DNA of 64,000 nt from JAIQGF01 sp051006995. GTDB taxonomy: Bacteria; Acidobacteriota; Terriglobia; Terriglobales; Acidobacteriaceae. Positions 55,423-63,888 of the stretch are shown here, one piece after another. A program made the translations under genes and the position numbers. Location of the stretch: assembly GCA_051006995.1 (NCBI GenBank), contig JBPCSQ010000015.1, positions 17,567-81,566 on the forward strand, read 5' to 3'. The number at the start of each line of letters is the position of its first letter. Within the stretch, counting starts at the first letter, position 1. The notes beneath the pieces were generated by a model, which had not been told where the DNA came from, did not search any database, and was given only the letters and a program-made list of their open reading frames with translations.

Positions 55423-56754
55423 CTATGGCGCTTTTGCGCTCGCCGCCCCAACCTTCGCAGCCTCAGCAAACATCGCGAGCACACGGGCTGAGGGATAGGT
55501 CGAGAGCGATGCAACCGAGTGTGCCATCTCTACCGGCAACAGCGCACTTTCGAATCTTGCGCTTAAGATAGTCTCGAGCGTTCCAAAAATCCTTTCTGAA
55601 CCGATGAGTGTTGGGTCCTGCGCGTCTGTGCTTGACCCATTTGGGACGTTCAGGACAAATCGATAGCGGTCGTTTAATTTCACGAATACCTTGGCACCGT
55701 AATTGGTATCTTTTCCGTATTTCGCGCCAGTGTTTGGCCGGTGCTGAATCTCTTCTCGTATGTAATCGTGATCGGGGATGAAGAACGTGCCTGCCGGCAT
55801 GTCATCGCCGATGAGCTGTAGATGATCCCAGAATGCCCCACTTTTTTCCTGACCCATGATGCAGATTGCTGTTCCTTCGGCCCGTGCCCTGCTTAGCAAT
55901 CTTCGAATCGGATTTACCAACTTTGAATATTGAGCACGGATAGACAGCGGTCCATCTTTCACAAACAAGCATTTGTCTAAAGTGGATTTGTTCTTCTCCC
56001 AGAAATATCTGACACCAGTAAACAGCAGCAATGTTTCATGAATGCCCATGTAATCGGTCGCAATTGCGTCGGGCGCGGCGTCATCGGTCATGACCTGGTG
56101 AAAACCAAGCATGTCGGTAACAAACAATTCCTTCCCGCACTGCGGGTTCGGGCAGTTTCCTGTGTCTGCGTCGTATGGCAGAGTGGCATCAACGGTGTGG
56201 CAATGGGGGCACTCAAACTTCGGGAGTTGCTTCTGCTGTCCATCCCATTTTTCATACGCGATCCACTTAAATGTTTCCATTACTTGACGGTCCAGCGAAG
56301 GGTCGCAGAACGAGTCGTAAATCACTCTTCGGATTGCGTGATAAACGTTCTGACCCGCCACCGTTACGTATCTCAACGGGAACACAGTCGCGTGATAGAG
56401 CTGAGACTGCTGCAAGATGTCCCGGACCGCGAATGGATGCGGCTCGCTTTTGTCGATAGCCGCAAGTGCAGGCTGATCCAGCATCACCAACGCCGTTTTC
56501 ACGAACGCGATTGCTTTGTGTGGCTTACTTTCGGACTCGATTGGTTGAAACGAACCGTCCACTCCGAAGATCAGAGAAAGCGGGTGGTCAGACTTGGTGA
56601 GTGGCTTCCAAGGAGGTGGTTTAGGCGACCGTGAGGCGGATGGATCTTCAAAGCATTTGCAGAGCTCTTTTACGAGTGGGCTCTTCAGGACGTCAAGATG
56701 GCCGAGCTTACTGGCACGCTCGCCTGGCAGGCGTTCTCCTTGCGCGTAAGGCAT
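55423..56754 (-). CDS. NurA-like nuclease with embedded zinc ribbon
   Basis: 443 residues. The NurA pattern is visible: first acidic motif LIFGVDGSFQ (Asp66), second LFVKDGPLSIRAQYSK (Asp267), and the C-terminal LPVEMAHSVASLSTYPSA with a conserved His. A zinc ribbon (Cys182, Cys185, Cys201, Cys206) is inserted between them. NurA is a 5'-3' exonuclease working with the HerA hexamer. The start is 8 bases after the herA stop, strongly linking them. The nuclease assignment rests on motifs plus context, not on overall similarity. Confidence 0.75.
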   Translation of the reverse strand: MPYAQGERLPGERASKLGHLDVLKSPLVKELCKCFEDPSASRSPKPPPWKPLTKSDHPLSLIFGVDGSFQPIESESKPHKAIAFVKTALVMLDQPALAAIDKSEPHPFAVRDILQQSQLYHATVFPLRYVTVAGQNVYHAIRRVIYDSFCDPSLDRQVMETFKWIAYEKWDGQQKQLPKFECPHCHTVDATLPYDADTGNCPNPQCGKELFVTDMLGFHQVMTDDAAPDAIATDYMGIHETLLLFTGVRYFWEKNKSTLDKCLFVKDGPLSIRAQYSKLVNPIRRLLSRARAEGTAICIMGQEKSGAFWDHLQLIGDDMPAGTFFIPDHDYIREEIQHRPNTGAKYGKDTNYGAKVFVKLNDRYRFVLNVPNGSSTDAQDPTLIGSERIFGTLETILSARFESALLPVEMAHSVASLSTYPSARVLAMFAEAAKVGAASAKAP

Positions 56755-56762
56755 GATTACCT

Positions 56763-58748
56763 CTACTTCGCTGCCGCTTTCATTTTCACGGGTGCCGTCG
56801 CTTCGAACTTCTTCGCCTGCATTGGCACGACAAAACGATGCGATTGGGTCAACATGCGAATGTAACCGGGAGTTTTCGTCAGCATGATGTCGTCCTTCAT
56901 GCTCTCGTAAGCAATATTCACCGTTGCCAATGCATTGACTTCTGTTTGGGAAGCTACATGAGCGATAAAAAAGTTTTCGGTTTGGGCTAGCAAATCTTTG
57001 CTGACGGTGGTCACGGACTGCGTGGAGTAGACCATTCCAATGTGATATTTCGCACCCTCTTTCGCGAGGCGACGGTAAATCTTAGTGCGCTCGTCACTGT
57101 CGTTCGCGGCGAAGAGGTTGTGGGCTTCTTCAAAATAGACTTGAATGAACTTGTTTCCCAATTTGTTGTTAGAGAATTTGTTTACTTGCTCGTGAAAAAC
57201 AGCCGTTGATAGCAAAACCGAAAAATACTCCATCAATTCTGGCGGAGCATTGCCGAGGTCCAAGATCACAGTGCGCCCCTGGTCCAGTAGCCCGATGATT
57301 TCGTCAACGAAGTTGCCGGCTTTGGGGTCGTGATACTTGCGATATGGCTGAATGTACGTAGTCCCGCTGCCGATTCCCGCTTTAGGTTTAAGGAAACCCA
57401 AGAGCGCTTCTTCGTCGCTTTCAAAGAGATTTTTCCCTTTTGTGGACGACGGAATCGGCGCTTTACGATGCTCCTCGATGAGCAGTTCCATTTCTCGTGC
57501 CATGTCGTCGAGGGATTTGATCTGGGGCCATTTGCCTTTGTCTGGACCATACGCGCGTTCGCGCGCGTGTTCGTTGAAATCCGGATCAATTCCACCAACT
57601 GCCTTGTAGAGCTTCGAAGTCTCAGCGTTGAATCCCGCCCTATGCAGAATCGCCCAATACATCAAAATTTTTCTTTTGGCGCGTGTCTTCTCGCCCGGGT
57701 GCATCTGGTGAACATCGTCAATGCTTGGTAAATCCACCGACAGAAAAGCTTTAACGTAATTTGATGAATCCCGCCCGCCTTCTTGCATTAGCGTCCGAAG
57801 AACTGGCATCGATGCTTCCGGGTGTTCGTAGAAATCAATTTTTAGCGGTTTGGATTCAGTGTTCTCCTTCTTCGTGAGGGCGTAAATATCGCATTGGTCC
57901 TTATATGCTGAGGCAAGAGAAAGACTGCTGTCCTGCGGGTTATCATTCGCGTACTCACCATTGATATCGAATATCAACTGCCCGACGTTCTTTGATGTCT
58001 TTGTGGTTTCCAGAATGCTTTGGGCGATCAGTTTCACAACGTTGCTCTTGCCGAGCCGCGTTTTTCCGAACATCGCTGTCCGCGCACCCATGAAGTCGTC
58101 GGTGGAAACATTCACTTCAACGTTCGGCTGCTTCGACCCGGGCAGCGGAAGTCTACATTCAGTTAGTCTTAAATCGCCAATAACGAAACGATTTCGATTC
58201 GGGACGAGCGTGTTTATTACCAGATCCAGCAACTTATCAGTTGGCGAATAGACTTTGTACTTGTGGGCACTGACGAAGTTGTTTACGTCACCAGAGAACT
58301 CCACTTTGTTCTCATCGAGCGGGTGCGGATAAAACATTCCCAAGACCCCTGTTTTGAGTGCTCCCCATTGCAACTCGCTCTGAGTAAACACGTCGAGCTC
58401 AGGCATAGATTTTTTCTGGAGTTCGAAATACGTCTGCTGAGTTTCACGTGAAAGCGGAGTTGCTGCCGTTTCGAGGACTCTTAGGAGCGTGAAATGTGGG
58501 GGCGCGCTGTCGAGCACGGACGGGATCATTACAAGAAGTGAGTTTCGGGGCACCCCGCCAACGGCGACCTTGAACGGATCGGACGTGATGATTGTTACGG
58601 TGTCGTATCCGATTTCGAGAACGTATCCGACAAATCGGAGGGCATCATATTTCTTTGCCTTTTCATTGGCATCCTCCTGCTCAAGAAACTCATGAACCAG
58701 TCTGAGCGGGTGATGCTGGGAGGCGGCCTTATCGAAAAAGGCTTTCAC
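56763..58748 (-). CDS. HerA-family DNA translocase
   Basis: 661 residues. An N-terminal beta-barrel (HAS) of about 100 residues plus a linker, then the FtsK/HerA ATPase: Walker A FGKTRLGKSNVVK (about 228-235), IFDINGEYAN (259-268), Walker B VYFEEAHNLF (Glu540/Glu541) and sensor-like STQSVTTVSKDLLAQTEN. HerA hexamers pump DNA and drive NurA. Start GTG 58748 has AGGAG nine bases upstream. It is 13 bases after the methylase stop. Confidence 0.92.
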   Translation of the reverse strand: MKAFFDKAASQHHPLRLVHEFLEQEDANEKAKKYDALRFVGYVLEIGYDTVTIITSDPFKVAVGGVPRNSLLVMIPSVLDSAPPHFTLLRVLETAATPLSRETQQTYFELQKKSMPELDVFTQSELQWGALKTGVLGMFYPHPLDENKVEFSGDVNNFVSAHKYKVYSPTDKLLDLVINTLVPNRNRFVIGDLRLTECRLPLPGSKQPNVEVNVSTDDFMGARTAMFGKTRLGKSNVVKLIAQSILETTKTSKNVGQLIFDINGEYANDNPQDSSLSLASAYKDQCDIYALTKKENTESKPLKIDFYEHPEASMPVLRTLMQEGGRDSSNYVKAFLSVDLPSIDDVHQMHPGEKTRAKRKILMYWAILHRAGFNAETSKLYKAVGGIDPDFNEHARERAYGPDKGKWPQIKSLDDMAREMELLIEEHRKAPIPSSTKGKNLFESDEEALLGFLKPKAGIGSGTTYIQPYRKYHDPKAGNFVDEIIGLLDQGRTVILDLGNAPPELMEYFSVLLSTAVFHEQVNKFSNNKLGNKFIQVYFEEAHNLFAANDSDERTKIYRRLAKEGAKYHIGMVYSTQSVTTVSKDLLAQTENFFIAHVASQTEVNALATVNIAYESMKDDIMLTKTPGYIRMLTQSHRFVVPMQAKKFEATAPVKMKAAAK

Positions 58749-58761
58749 GGTTTTGTTCTCC

Positions 58762-59574
58762 TTAGAAATTTGTTATCAGTACCTCCCCTGACTCCTTCGT
58801 CAACGAGCCTATGGATGGTCCAGTACCTTTGGGAACGCGGAGTTTGCGGAAACCTCGATACAGGCGAAGAATGTCGGGGTGGTTGGAAATCGTCAATACC
58901 CACGGGACGCCGCGGTCATCAGCATCTCTCAGGCAAGAAGCGAGCCTCTCATGGTCAGCGAACGTGAATTGCCTTCCAGCATAATGATCGTGCAACTGTT
59001 CTTTCTGCCCGGGCCGGTACGGTGGGTCCAGAAAAAGAAAATCGGTTGTTTCTGCTTGCGCAATAAGTTTCTCGAAATCAGCACAGACGATTCTGGCGGT
59101 CTGCAGCAGCTTGCTTATGTGCAGAAGATGTTTCCTTTCGATCGCCCATCTCCGCGATTGTCCACCGTAGCCTATATTGAACTTCCCATCCTGGTTGTGC
59201 CGCCACATGCCTTTGAAGCACGTGCGATTTAAGTACAGCAGACGTGCGGCCTGCTGAGCACCTGTTAAGCGCTCGACGTCACAGTCGCGCGTTGTTTTGT
59301 AAGCTTTTTTTGTATTCGGAAATCTTCGATATATGCGCCAAATTGAACTCGGATTGCGTTTGATTGCGACATAAAGAGAAATCAATTCAGCATTGATGTC
59401 GCCTAGCAGAGCTCGCTTCGGATGCATAAAGAAGTAAATGGCACCGCCCCCGACAAATGGCTCTATGAATCGGCCCAATATCTCGTCCGGTTTCGGCAAA
59501 TGTGCGGCGAGGAACGCAAGCATGCGGCGCTTGCTGCCTGGGTAGCGCAGAAACGTATCTATCTGTTGAGACAT
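58762..59574 (-). CDS. D12-class N6-adenine DNA methyltransferase (Dam-like)
   Basis: 270 residues. Motif X/I region FLRYPGSKRRML and FIEPFVGGGAIYF, a target-recognition region with LYLNRTCFKGMWRHN, and catalytic motif IV FLFLDPPYRPG (DPPY at 183-186). It methylates adenine in a short DNA site, which could protect self DNA from the neighbouring HerA/NurA pair. ATG 59574 gives the standard length; TTG 59628 is possible. It is first in the cluster. The 3' end abuts herA. Confidence 0.92.
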   Translation of the reverse strand: MSQQIDTFLRYPGSKRRMLAFLAAHLPKPDEILGRFIEPFVGGGAIYFFMHPKRALLGDINAELISLYVAIKRNPSSIWRIYRRFPNTKKAYKTTRDCDVERLTGAQQAARLLYLNRTCFKGMWRHNQDGKFNIGYGGQSRRWAIERKHLLHISKLLQTARIVCADFEKLIAQAETTDFLFLDPPYRPGQKEQLHDHYAGRQFTFADHERLASCLRDADDRGVPWVLTISNHPDILRLYRGFRKLRVPKGTGPSIGSLTKESGEVLITNF

Positions 59575-60082
59575 GGCTGGTTCAGGAAACGGCACTTCTA
59601 CACCTGTTTTGGTGCAGTGCCAAGACAAAAATTATTTGTTCCGAATTCAGAACAGATCGAACGAGTGGTCCAAACAAGGTTTGCAGGCCGTGCCGCGATT
59701 TTCCCGTTTTGGAACCGAAGTCTCTACGCCTCTGGTTTGGTGCCGGTGAGTTCGGCCAGCGGTCGCCGATGCCGAGGGTGTGGGCGATAGCCCTTCCGCA
59801 TAGGCTACGCACCGAGTTTCCGCTTCCCAAATTCCAATTCCCAGTTTCGGTAGATGGGACCCATACAGGAAAGGCCACCCGTCAGGCGAGAAGCCTTTAT
59901 TCGCCGGGCTTTCGCTTTTTGCGAAGTATCTGAGCGACAACGCAGCTGTGAGTGGCCGAAAAACTAGCAACTGAGCGATCCGTGTGTTCACAAATTGTTC
60001 CAAGCTGCGGTAATCGGCTGAAAACAATCGGTGAATCTGCGAACGAGGGTGCCTCGAACCCGAGTTCCGAGACGGAGTGCTC
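59575..60082. other. Divergent gap between methylase and integrase
   Basis: 508 bases with no convincing gene; the short frames on both strands are compositionally random. It should hold the promoter of the four-gene cluster and that of the integrase. Confidence 0.4.
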
Positions 60083-61294
60083 ATGAAACGACAACAGAAG
60101 GGCTGTATTTACAAGTCCTCAGGTGCGTGGTATGCGCGTTACCGAGAGGACGTGATCCAGAATGGCCGCATGGCTCGTAAGCTGCGGTGCAAGCGACTCG
60201 CTGATGTGAGCGACCGCTACCGTACCAAGAACGATGTCCTACCGCTGCTCGCTGATATCTTGCGACCATTAAATTCAAACCCCGACCTCAAGGCGAACAT
60301 GCAAATCGGTTCGTTCATTGAGACCGCTTACCTGCCGCACGCCCAGGGACAAACCCACGCCTCGACTTATCAGGGCTACAAGAACAAATGGAACAATTAC
60401 CTCAGACCGATCTGCTCAACGCTGTGGTTGAGGGATGTACGGACGTGCCATATACAGGAGGTGCTCAATACCGTTGCCCGCACGAAGGACCTCAGCAAAA
60501 CCACTCTGCGCCACCTCAAGGCGTTCCTGTCGGGTGTTTTCAATTTCGCTCGGCAGCAGGGCTATTTCGACGCGGCTAACCCCGTAGAAGGGGTGGCGAT
60601 CCCCCAGGCAAGGGCGGCAGGAGATACGTACGCATATTCACTGGAGGAAATCATTCGGATGCTGCTGTACATGCCCGAGCCTGCTGCAACCGTGCTCGCG
60701 ACTGCAGCGTTCACAGGGCTGCGACGGTCAGAGCTGCAGGGTCTGGAGTGGTCAGATTACGCAGGGGAGGAGCTACGGGTCACTCGGGCGATCTGGAATG
60801 GCGTAGTAAGCGATCCCAAGACCAGAAAATCGAAGGCTGCGATTCCGGTAATTCCGCGCCTGAAGAACATTCTCGACCGTCACCGCCTGTTAGCAGGAAA
60901 ACCCGAATCGGGGCCGATTTTTGCGAACAGCGAAAAACACCCGCTCTGCCTCAACAATCTGGCGAATCGAGTGATCGTGCCAACCCTGAACGTCTGCGCG
61001 CATTGCAGAAAAACAGAAGAGGACCACGCCAGGGAAACTCACAAATACGAGCGCGATTCCTTACGCCCTGAGTGGCACGGGTATCACGCATTCAGGCGGG
61101 GACTGGCGACGAACCTTTATCGCTTGGGAACACCCGACAAGACGATTCAGGCGATTCTGCGCCACTCGAACCTGAGCACGACTATGAATGTCTACGTGAA
61201 AACGGTAGACGCGGATACGGTCAAGGCGATGGCCGCTCTGGACGAAATGTTCAATCAGTGTTCAAAAAACCTGTCGGCAACGCTGCCCGCCTGA
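60083..61294 (+). CDS. Tyrosine site-specific recombinase (island integrase)
   Basis: 403 residues. N-terminal arm and core-binding domains (about 1-165, TLRHLKAFLSGVFNFA), then the catalytic domain: Arg in TGLRRSELQGLEW, Lys in KTRKSKAAIPV, HAFRR, and the final LRHSNLSTTMNVYVK with His and nucleophile Tyr. An unusual Cys-rich insert (VCAHCRKTEEDHARE) precedes HAFRR. ATG 60083 has GGAG six bases upstream. It lies 36 bases from the tRNA-Met attachment site. Confidence 0.95.
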   Translation: MKRQQKGCIYKSSGAWYARYREDVIQNGRMARKLRCKRLADVSDRYRTKNDVLPLLADILRPLNSNPDLKANMQIGSFIETAYLPHAQGQTHASTYQGYKNKWNNYLRPICSTLWLRDVRTCHIQEVLNTVARTKDLSKTTLRHLKAFLSGVFNFARQQGYFDAANPVEGVAIPQARAAGDTYAYSLEEIIRMLLYMPEPAATVLATAAFTGLRRSELQGLEWSDYAGEELRVTRAIWNGVVSDPKTRKSKAAIPVIPRLKNILDRHRLLAGKPESGPIFANSEKHPLCLNNLANRVIVPTLNVCAHCRKTEEDHARETHKYERDSLRPEWHGYHAFRRGLATNLYRLGTPDKTIQAILRHSNLSTTMNVYVKTVDADTVKAMAALDEMFNQCSKNLSATLPA

Positions 61295-61330
61295 CTCAGC
61301 CAATCTGCTGACCCTGCGAGGTTTGAAAAC

Positions 61331-61376
61331 TGGTGGCGGCGGTTGGACTCGAACCAACGACCTAGGGATTATGAGA
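61331..61376. repeat. Right attachment site inside tRNA-Met
   Basis: 46 bases identical to 49097-49142. This copy is part of the intact tRNA gene, so integration restored the tRNA while moving the duplicate to the left edge. Confidence 0.95.
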
Positions 61377-61407
61377 CCCTCGCTCTAGCCACCTGAGCTA
61401 CACCGCC
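61331..61407 (-). tRNA. tRNA-Met (CAT), elongator type, CCA encoded
   Basis: Acceptor GGCGGTG pairs with CGCCGCC, discriminator A, CCA encoded. D arm GCTC...GAGC, anticodon loop CTCATAA, T arm GTTGG-TTCGAGT-CCAAC. Because the first pair is G-C it is elongator, not initiator; tRNA-Ile2 with a modified C34 cannot be excluded. It is the integration target of the island. Confidence 0.95.
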
Positions 61408-61612
61408 ACAGACGAAACCGCGCCGGGGCGGCGCGGTGGGGCCACTTTCGATTTTATTGGTTTCTCCGCGAAAGGCGCAAGGCAGAACACGGCTGACGGA
61501 ACGGATAGGGGGCGTCCCTTGCTTACCACCCCGTTAACTGCCGGCGCTTGCCGGCCATCGGCCGTCCCTAAATCTCGGTGCCTGACGGCCCGGTCGCGCA
61601 TCCAAACGAAGG

Positions 61613-61618
61613 TATAAT
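61613..61618 (+). promoter_or_regulatory. -10 box upstream of the S41-family gene
   Basis: Perfect TATAAT 53 bases before the ATG. No clear -35 at 16-18 bases. Confidence 0.4.
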
Positions 61619-61670
61619 GAGAGCCACTGGCTCCCGAGATCTTCTCCAGCGGTGAGAGTGTCGAGCTTCC

Positions 61671-62909
61671 ATGTCCAATAAGACCAAAGCGGTAGTCCTT
61701 TCCGTTTCCATCGCTCTTGTGTTGTTCACCATTGCCGGCGGGCTGGGTGTGCGCGCTGCCTCCAACGACGGCGCCTATCGCCAGCTCGGCGTTTACAGCG
61801 AGGTGTTGTCGCGCATCCGCAGCGAATACGTGGAAGAGCCCAACATCCCGCAGGTGACCGACGGCGCGCTGCACGGCCTGCTGGAGTCGCTGGACTCCAA
61901 CTCCAGCTACCTGACGCCGGCCGAGTACAAGGCGTACAAGGCGCACAAGACGGACGGCAAGGGCCAGACCGGCGCCGCCATCTCCAAGCGCTTCGGCTAC
62001 GCCGCGGTCATTTCCGTCATTCCCGGCAGCCCGGCCGACAAGGCGGGGCTGGAAAATGGTGACATCATCGAGGCCATCGAGGGCAAAACCACGCGGGAGA
62101 TGTCGCTGGCGGAGATCAGCACGCTGCTGTCGGGTGAGCCGGGGTCGAACGTGAACATCTCGGTCGTGCGCGCGCGCCGCGCCGAGCCGCAGAAGATCAC
62201 GATCACGCGCAACCTCGTCAGCGTTCCCGCGGTCAGCGAAAAGAACCTCGAGGACGGCATCATCTACATCAAGGTGGATGCCCTCAACAAGGGCAAGTCG
62301 CAGGAGATCGCGAGCAAGATCAAGGCGGACCAGCTCAAGGGCGGGAAGAAGATCATTCTCGACCTGCGCGATTGCGCCACCGGCGAAGAGCAGGAAGGCG
62401 TCGCCACCGCGAACCTGTTCCTCAATCACGGGGTCATCACGTACCTGCAAGGGCAGCGCTACCCGCGCGAGACCTTTAATGCCGACATGAACAAGGCGGT
62501 CACCGGGCTTCCGCTGGTGGTGATGGTGAACCGCGGCACCGCGGGGCCGGCCGAGATCGTGGCCGCGGCCGTGCTGGAAAATGCGCGCGGCGACGTGCTC
62601 GGCGACAAGACCTTCGGCGTCGGCTCGGTCCAGAAGGTGATTGATATTCCCGACGGCTCGGCGTTGATTCTGTCGGTCGCGAAGTACTATTCCCCGTCGG
62701 GCAAGGCCATTCAGGACACGGCGGTCACGCCCAACATCATGGTGGCGGACAACAACGACGACTTCGTCCTGCCGGATGATGAAGATAACTCCGCCGAACC
62801 GGAGCAGGGCAAAAAGCAGCGCACCCTGCAGAATGACGAGCAGCTCAAGCGCGCCATCGAGGTGCTGAAGAACCGCGACGCCAAAGTGGCCAGCGCGGGA
62901 AAATCGTAA
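61671..62909 (+). CDS. S41 C-terminal-processing protease homologue lacking its catalytic residues
   Basis: 412 residues. Signal anchor (7-29), an N-terminal helical region, a PDZ domain (about 100-180; GAAISKRFGYAAVISVIPGSPADKAGL), and an S41 peptidase domain (about 190-355). The nucleophile motif normally GTASASE reads GTAGPAE (Gly292 in place of Ser). The general-base Lys of TFGKGxVQ is Val317 (TFGVGSVQ). Fold residues are kept, so it looks like a folded pseudoprotease, perhaps a binding or regulatory protein. A perfect TATAAT precedes it. A C-terminal Lys/Glu-rich tail follows. Confidence 0.9.
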   Translation: MSNKTKAVVLSVSIALVLFTIAGGLGVRAASNDGAYRQLGVYSEVLSRIRSEYVEEPNIPQVTDGALHGLLESLDSNSSYLTPAEYKAYKAHKTDGKGQTGAAISKRFGYAAVISVIPGSPADKAGLENGDIIEAIEGKTTREMSLAEISTLLSGEPGSNVNISVVRARRAEPQKITITRNLVSVPAVSEKNLEDGIIYIKVDALNKGKSQEIASKIKADQLKGGKKIILDLRDCATGEEQEGVATANLFLNHGVITYLQGQRYPRETFNADMNKAVTGLPLVVMVNRGTAGPAEIVAAAVLENARGDVLGDKTFGVGSVQKVIDIPDGSALILSVAKYYSPSGKAIQDTAVTPNIMVADNNDDFVLPDDEDNSAEPEQGKKQRTLQNDEQLKRAIEVLKNRDAKVASAGKS

Positions 62910-62916
62910 AGGCAAT

Positions 62917-62993
62917 CTGCCACTGATCAACACAGATACACACTGATTTTTCGAAAAAATTCATCAGTGTTCATCTGTGTAAATCAGTGGCAG
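62917..62993. repeat. Long hairpin repeat (CACTGATTTACACAGATG words)
   Basis: CTGCCACTGATCAACACAGA (62917 on) pairs with the segment ending TCTGTGTAAATCAGTGGCAG at 62993, about 28 matches in 31, closed by TTTTTCGAAAAA. It supplies the last eleven residues and stop of the neighbouring endonuclease gene. Confidence 0.9.
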
Positions 62994-63413
62994 TTTTGTA
63001 GTTGCTTTCCTGCGCAGAAGCGACCAGGCTTCGCGAAAGCGCTCCAGCGGGTGGCAAGGACGGCGGCGCGGGTAAAGCCGAATCGTTTTTCGCGCTGCCA
63101 GAGCCCGGACCGGAATCAAATACCAAGCATCTTCAGGAATGATGTGCACGGCAAGCACGTCTATCTGGGTTTTTGTGTACGGCTGCTTGCGGCGATGGCC
63201 GCTGCTGGCGCCGACACGGTAACTGCCGCGCTGGGCCACTGCCGCCGACTTCACCTGTACCCGTATCAGCCGACCGTCAGAATCCACGATAAAGTCGTAG
63301 CGGTTGTTCTCACCCCAGGGCCTTGAGACCTTGAATCCGAGATCGACCGCCCGGTGCATGAACGCAAGTTCGGCGACGTCGCCCTGGTGTTTGCGGTCGA
63401 GGCGGCGTGGCAT
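62964..63413 (-). CDS. PD-(D/E)XK endonuclease-like protein (group I intron endonuclease type)
   Basis: 149 residues. HQGDVAELAFMHRAVDLGF (acidic helix), WGENNRYDFIVDSDGRLIRVQVKSA (the D-x(n)-Q/E-x-K catalytic strand pair), as in the PDDEXK_5 family. Possibly nicking or restriction-like. The C-terminus (LPLIYTDEH) and stop are encoded in the hairpin repeat. It is minus strand, just outside the island. Confidence 0.75.
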   Translation of the reverse strand: MPRRLDRKHQGDVAELAFMHRAVDLGFKVSRPWGENNRYDFIVDSDGRLIRVQVKSAAVAQRGSYRVGASSGHRRKQPYTKTQIDVLAVHIIPEDAWYLIPVRALAARKTIRLYPRRRPCHPLERFREAWSLLRRKATTKLPLIYTDEH

Positions 63414-63419
63414 TTTAAA

Positions 63420-63462
63420 AAGCAGGCTGCAGGCTGCAGGCTCCAGGCTTCAGGCGGCGAGG
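63420..63462. repeat. CTGCAGG-word direct repeats
   Basis: AAGCAGGCTGCAGGCTGCAG followed by GCTCCAGGCTTCAGG; same word set as 13736-13790. Confidence 0.6.
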
Positions 63463-63506
63463 TTTGAGGCTGTGGGAGAAAAGCTGCAAGTGCGCGAATT
63501 GCAACG

Positions 63507-63822
63507 AAAAAAGCTCGGGAGGAATCCCGCGCTTTCCTTAGCTTCTACTTACATTATAGCCGGGCGGAGGGGGTAAACCCGCCACATCGGCCGGCGATAT
63601 ATTCTCCGGCAATTCAGCGGGTTGCGGCGAAAATGACAATTTGCGGGTATTGACAAGCTGGTTCCTAAAAAGAAAAAGCGCGGGAGAGCCGCGCTTCTCT
63701 GACCTTCTACATACATTCTAGCATTTTCGCAGGGGGGAATGTCGCATGGGCGGCAGCGATATATTGTCCGTAGCTTCAGCGATTTAAGGGAAAAGTGACA
63801 ATTTTGGGGTATTGACAACAGA
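63507..63822 (-). repeat. Two tandem 162-bp units with terminators and -10-like boxes
   Basis: Landmarks recur exactly 162 bases apart: TGACAA at 63634/63796 and again at 63651/63813 (read TTGTCA on minus, spaced 17), GATATATT near 63596/63758, and on the minus strand TATAAT (63558-63553) versus TAGAAT (63720-63715). Each -10-like box is followed some 15-25 bases on by a GC hairpin and T-run on the minus strand (63507-63532 and 63667-63694). This suggests duplicated short transcripts of about 50 nt. No protein is evident. Confidence 0.6.
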
Positions 63823-63888
63823 AAAGCACTCACCTAAGTCAGAATCGGGCTGGGGTGGGACACCGGCCGTGTTACATTTCCGCCAACA

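Noticed and set aside
59422..59933. Plus-strand frames antisense to the methylase start
   Set aside because: They overlap the clear D12 methylase and have no recognisable composition.
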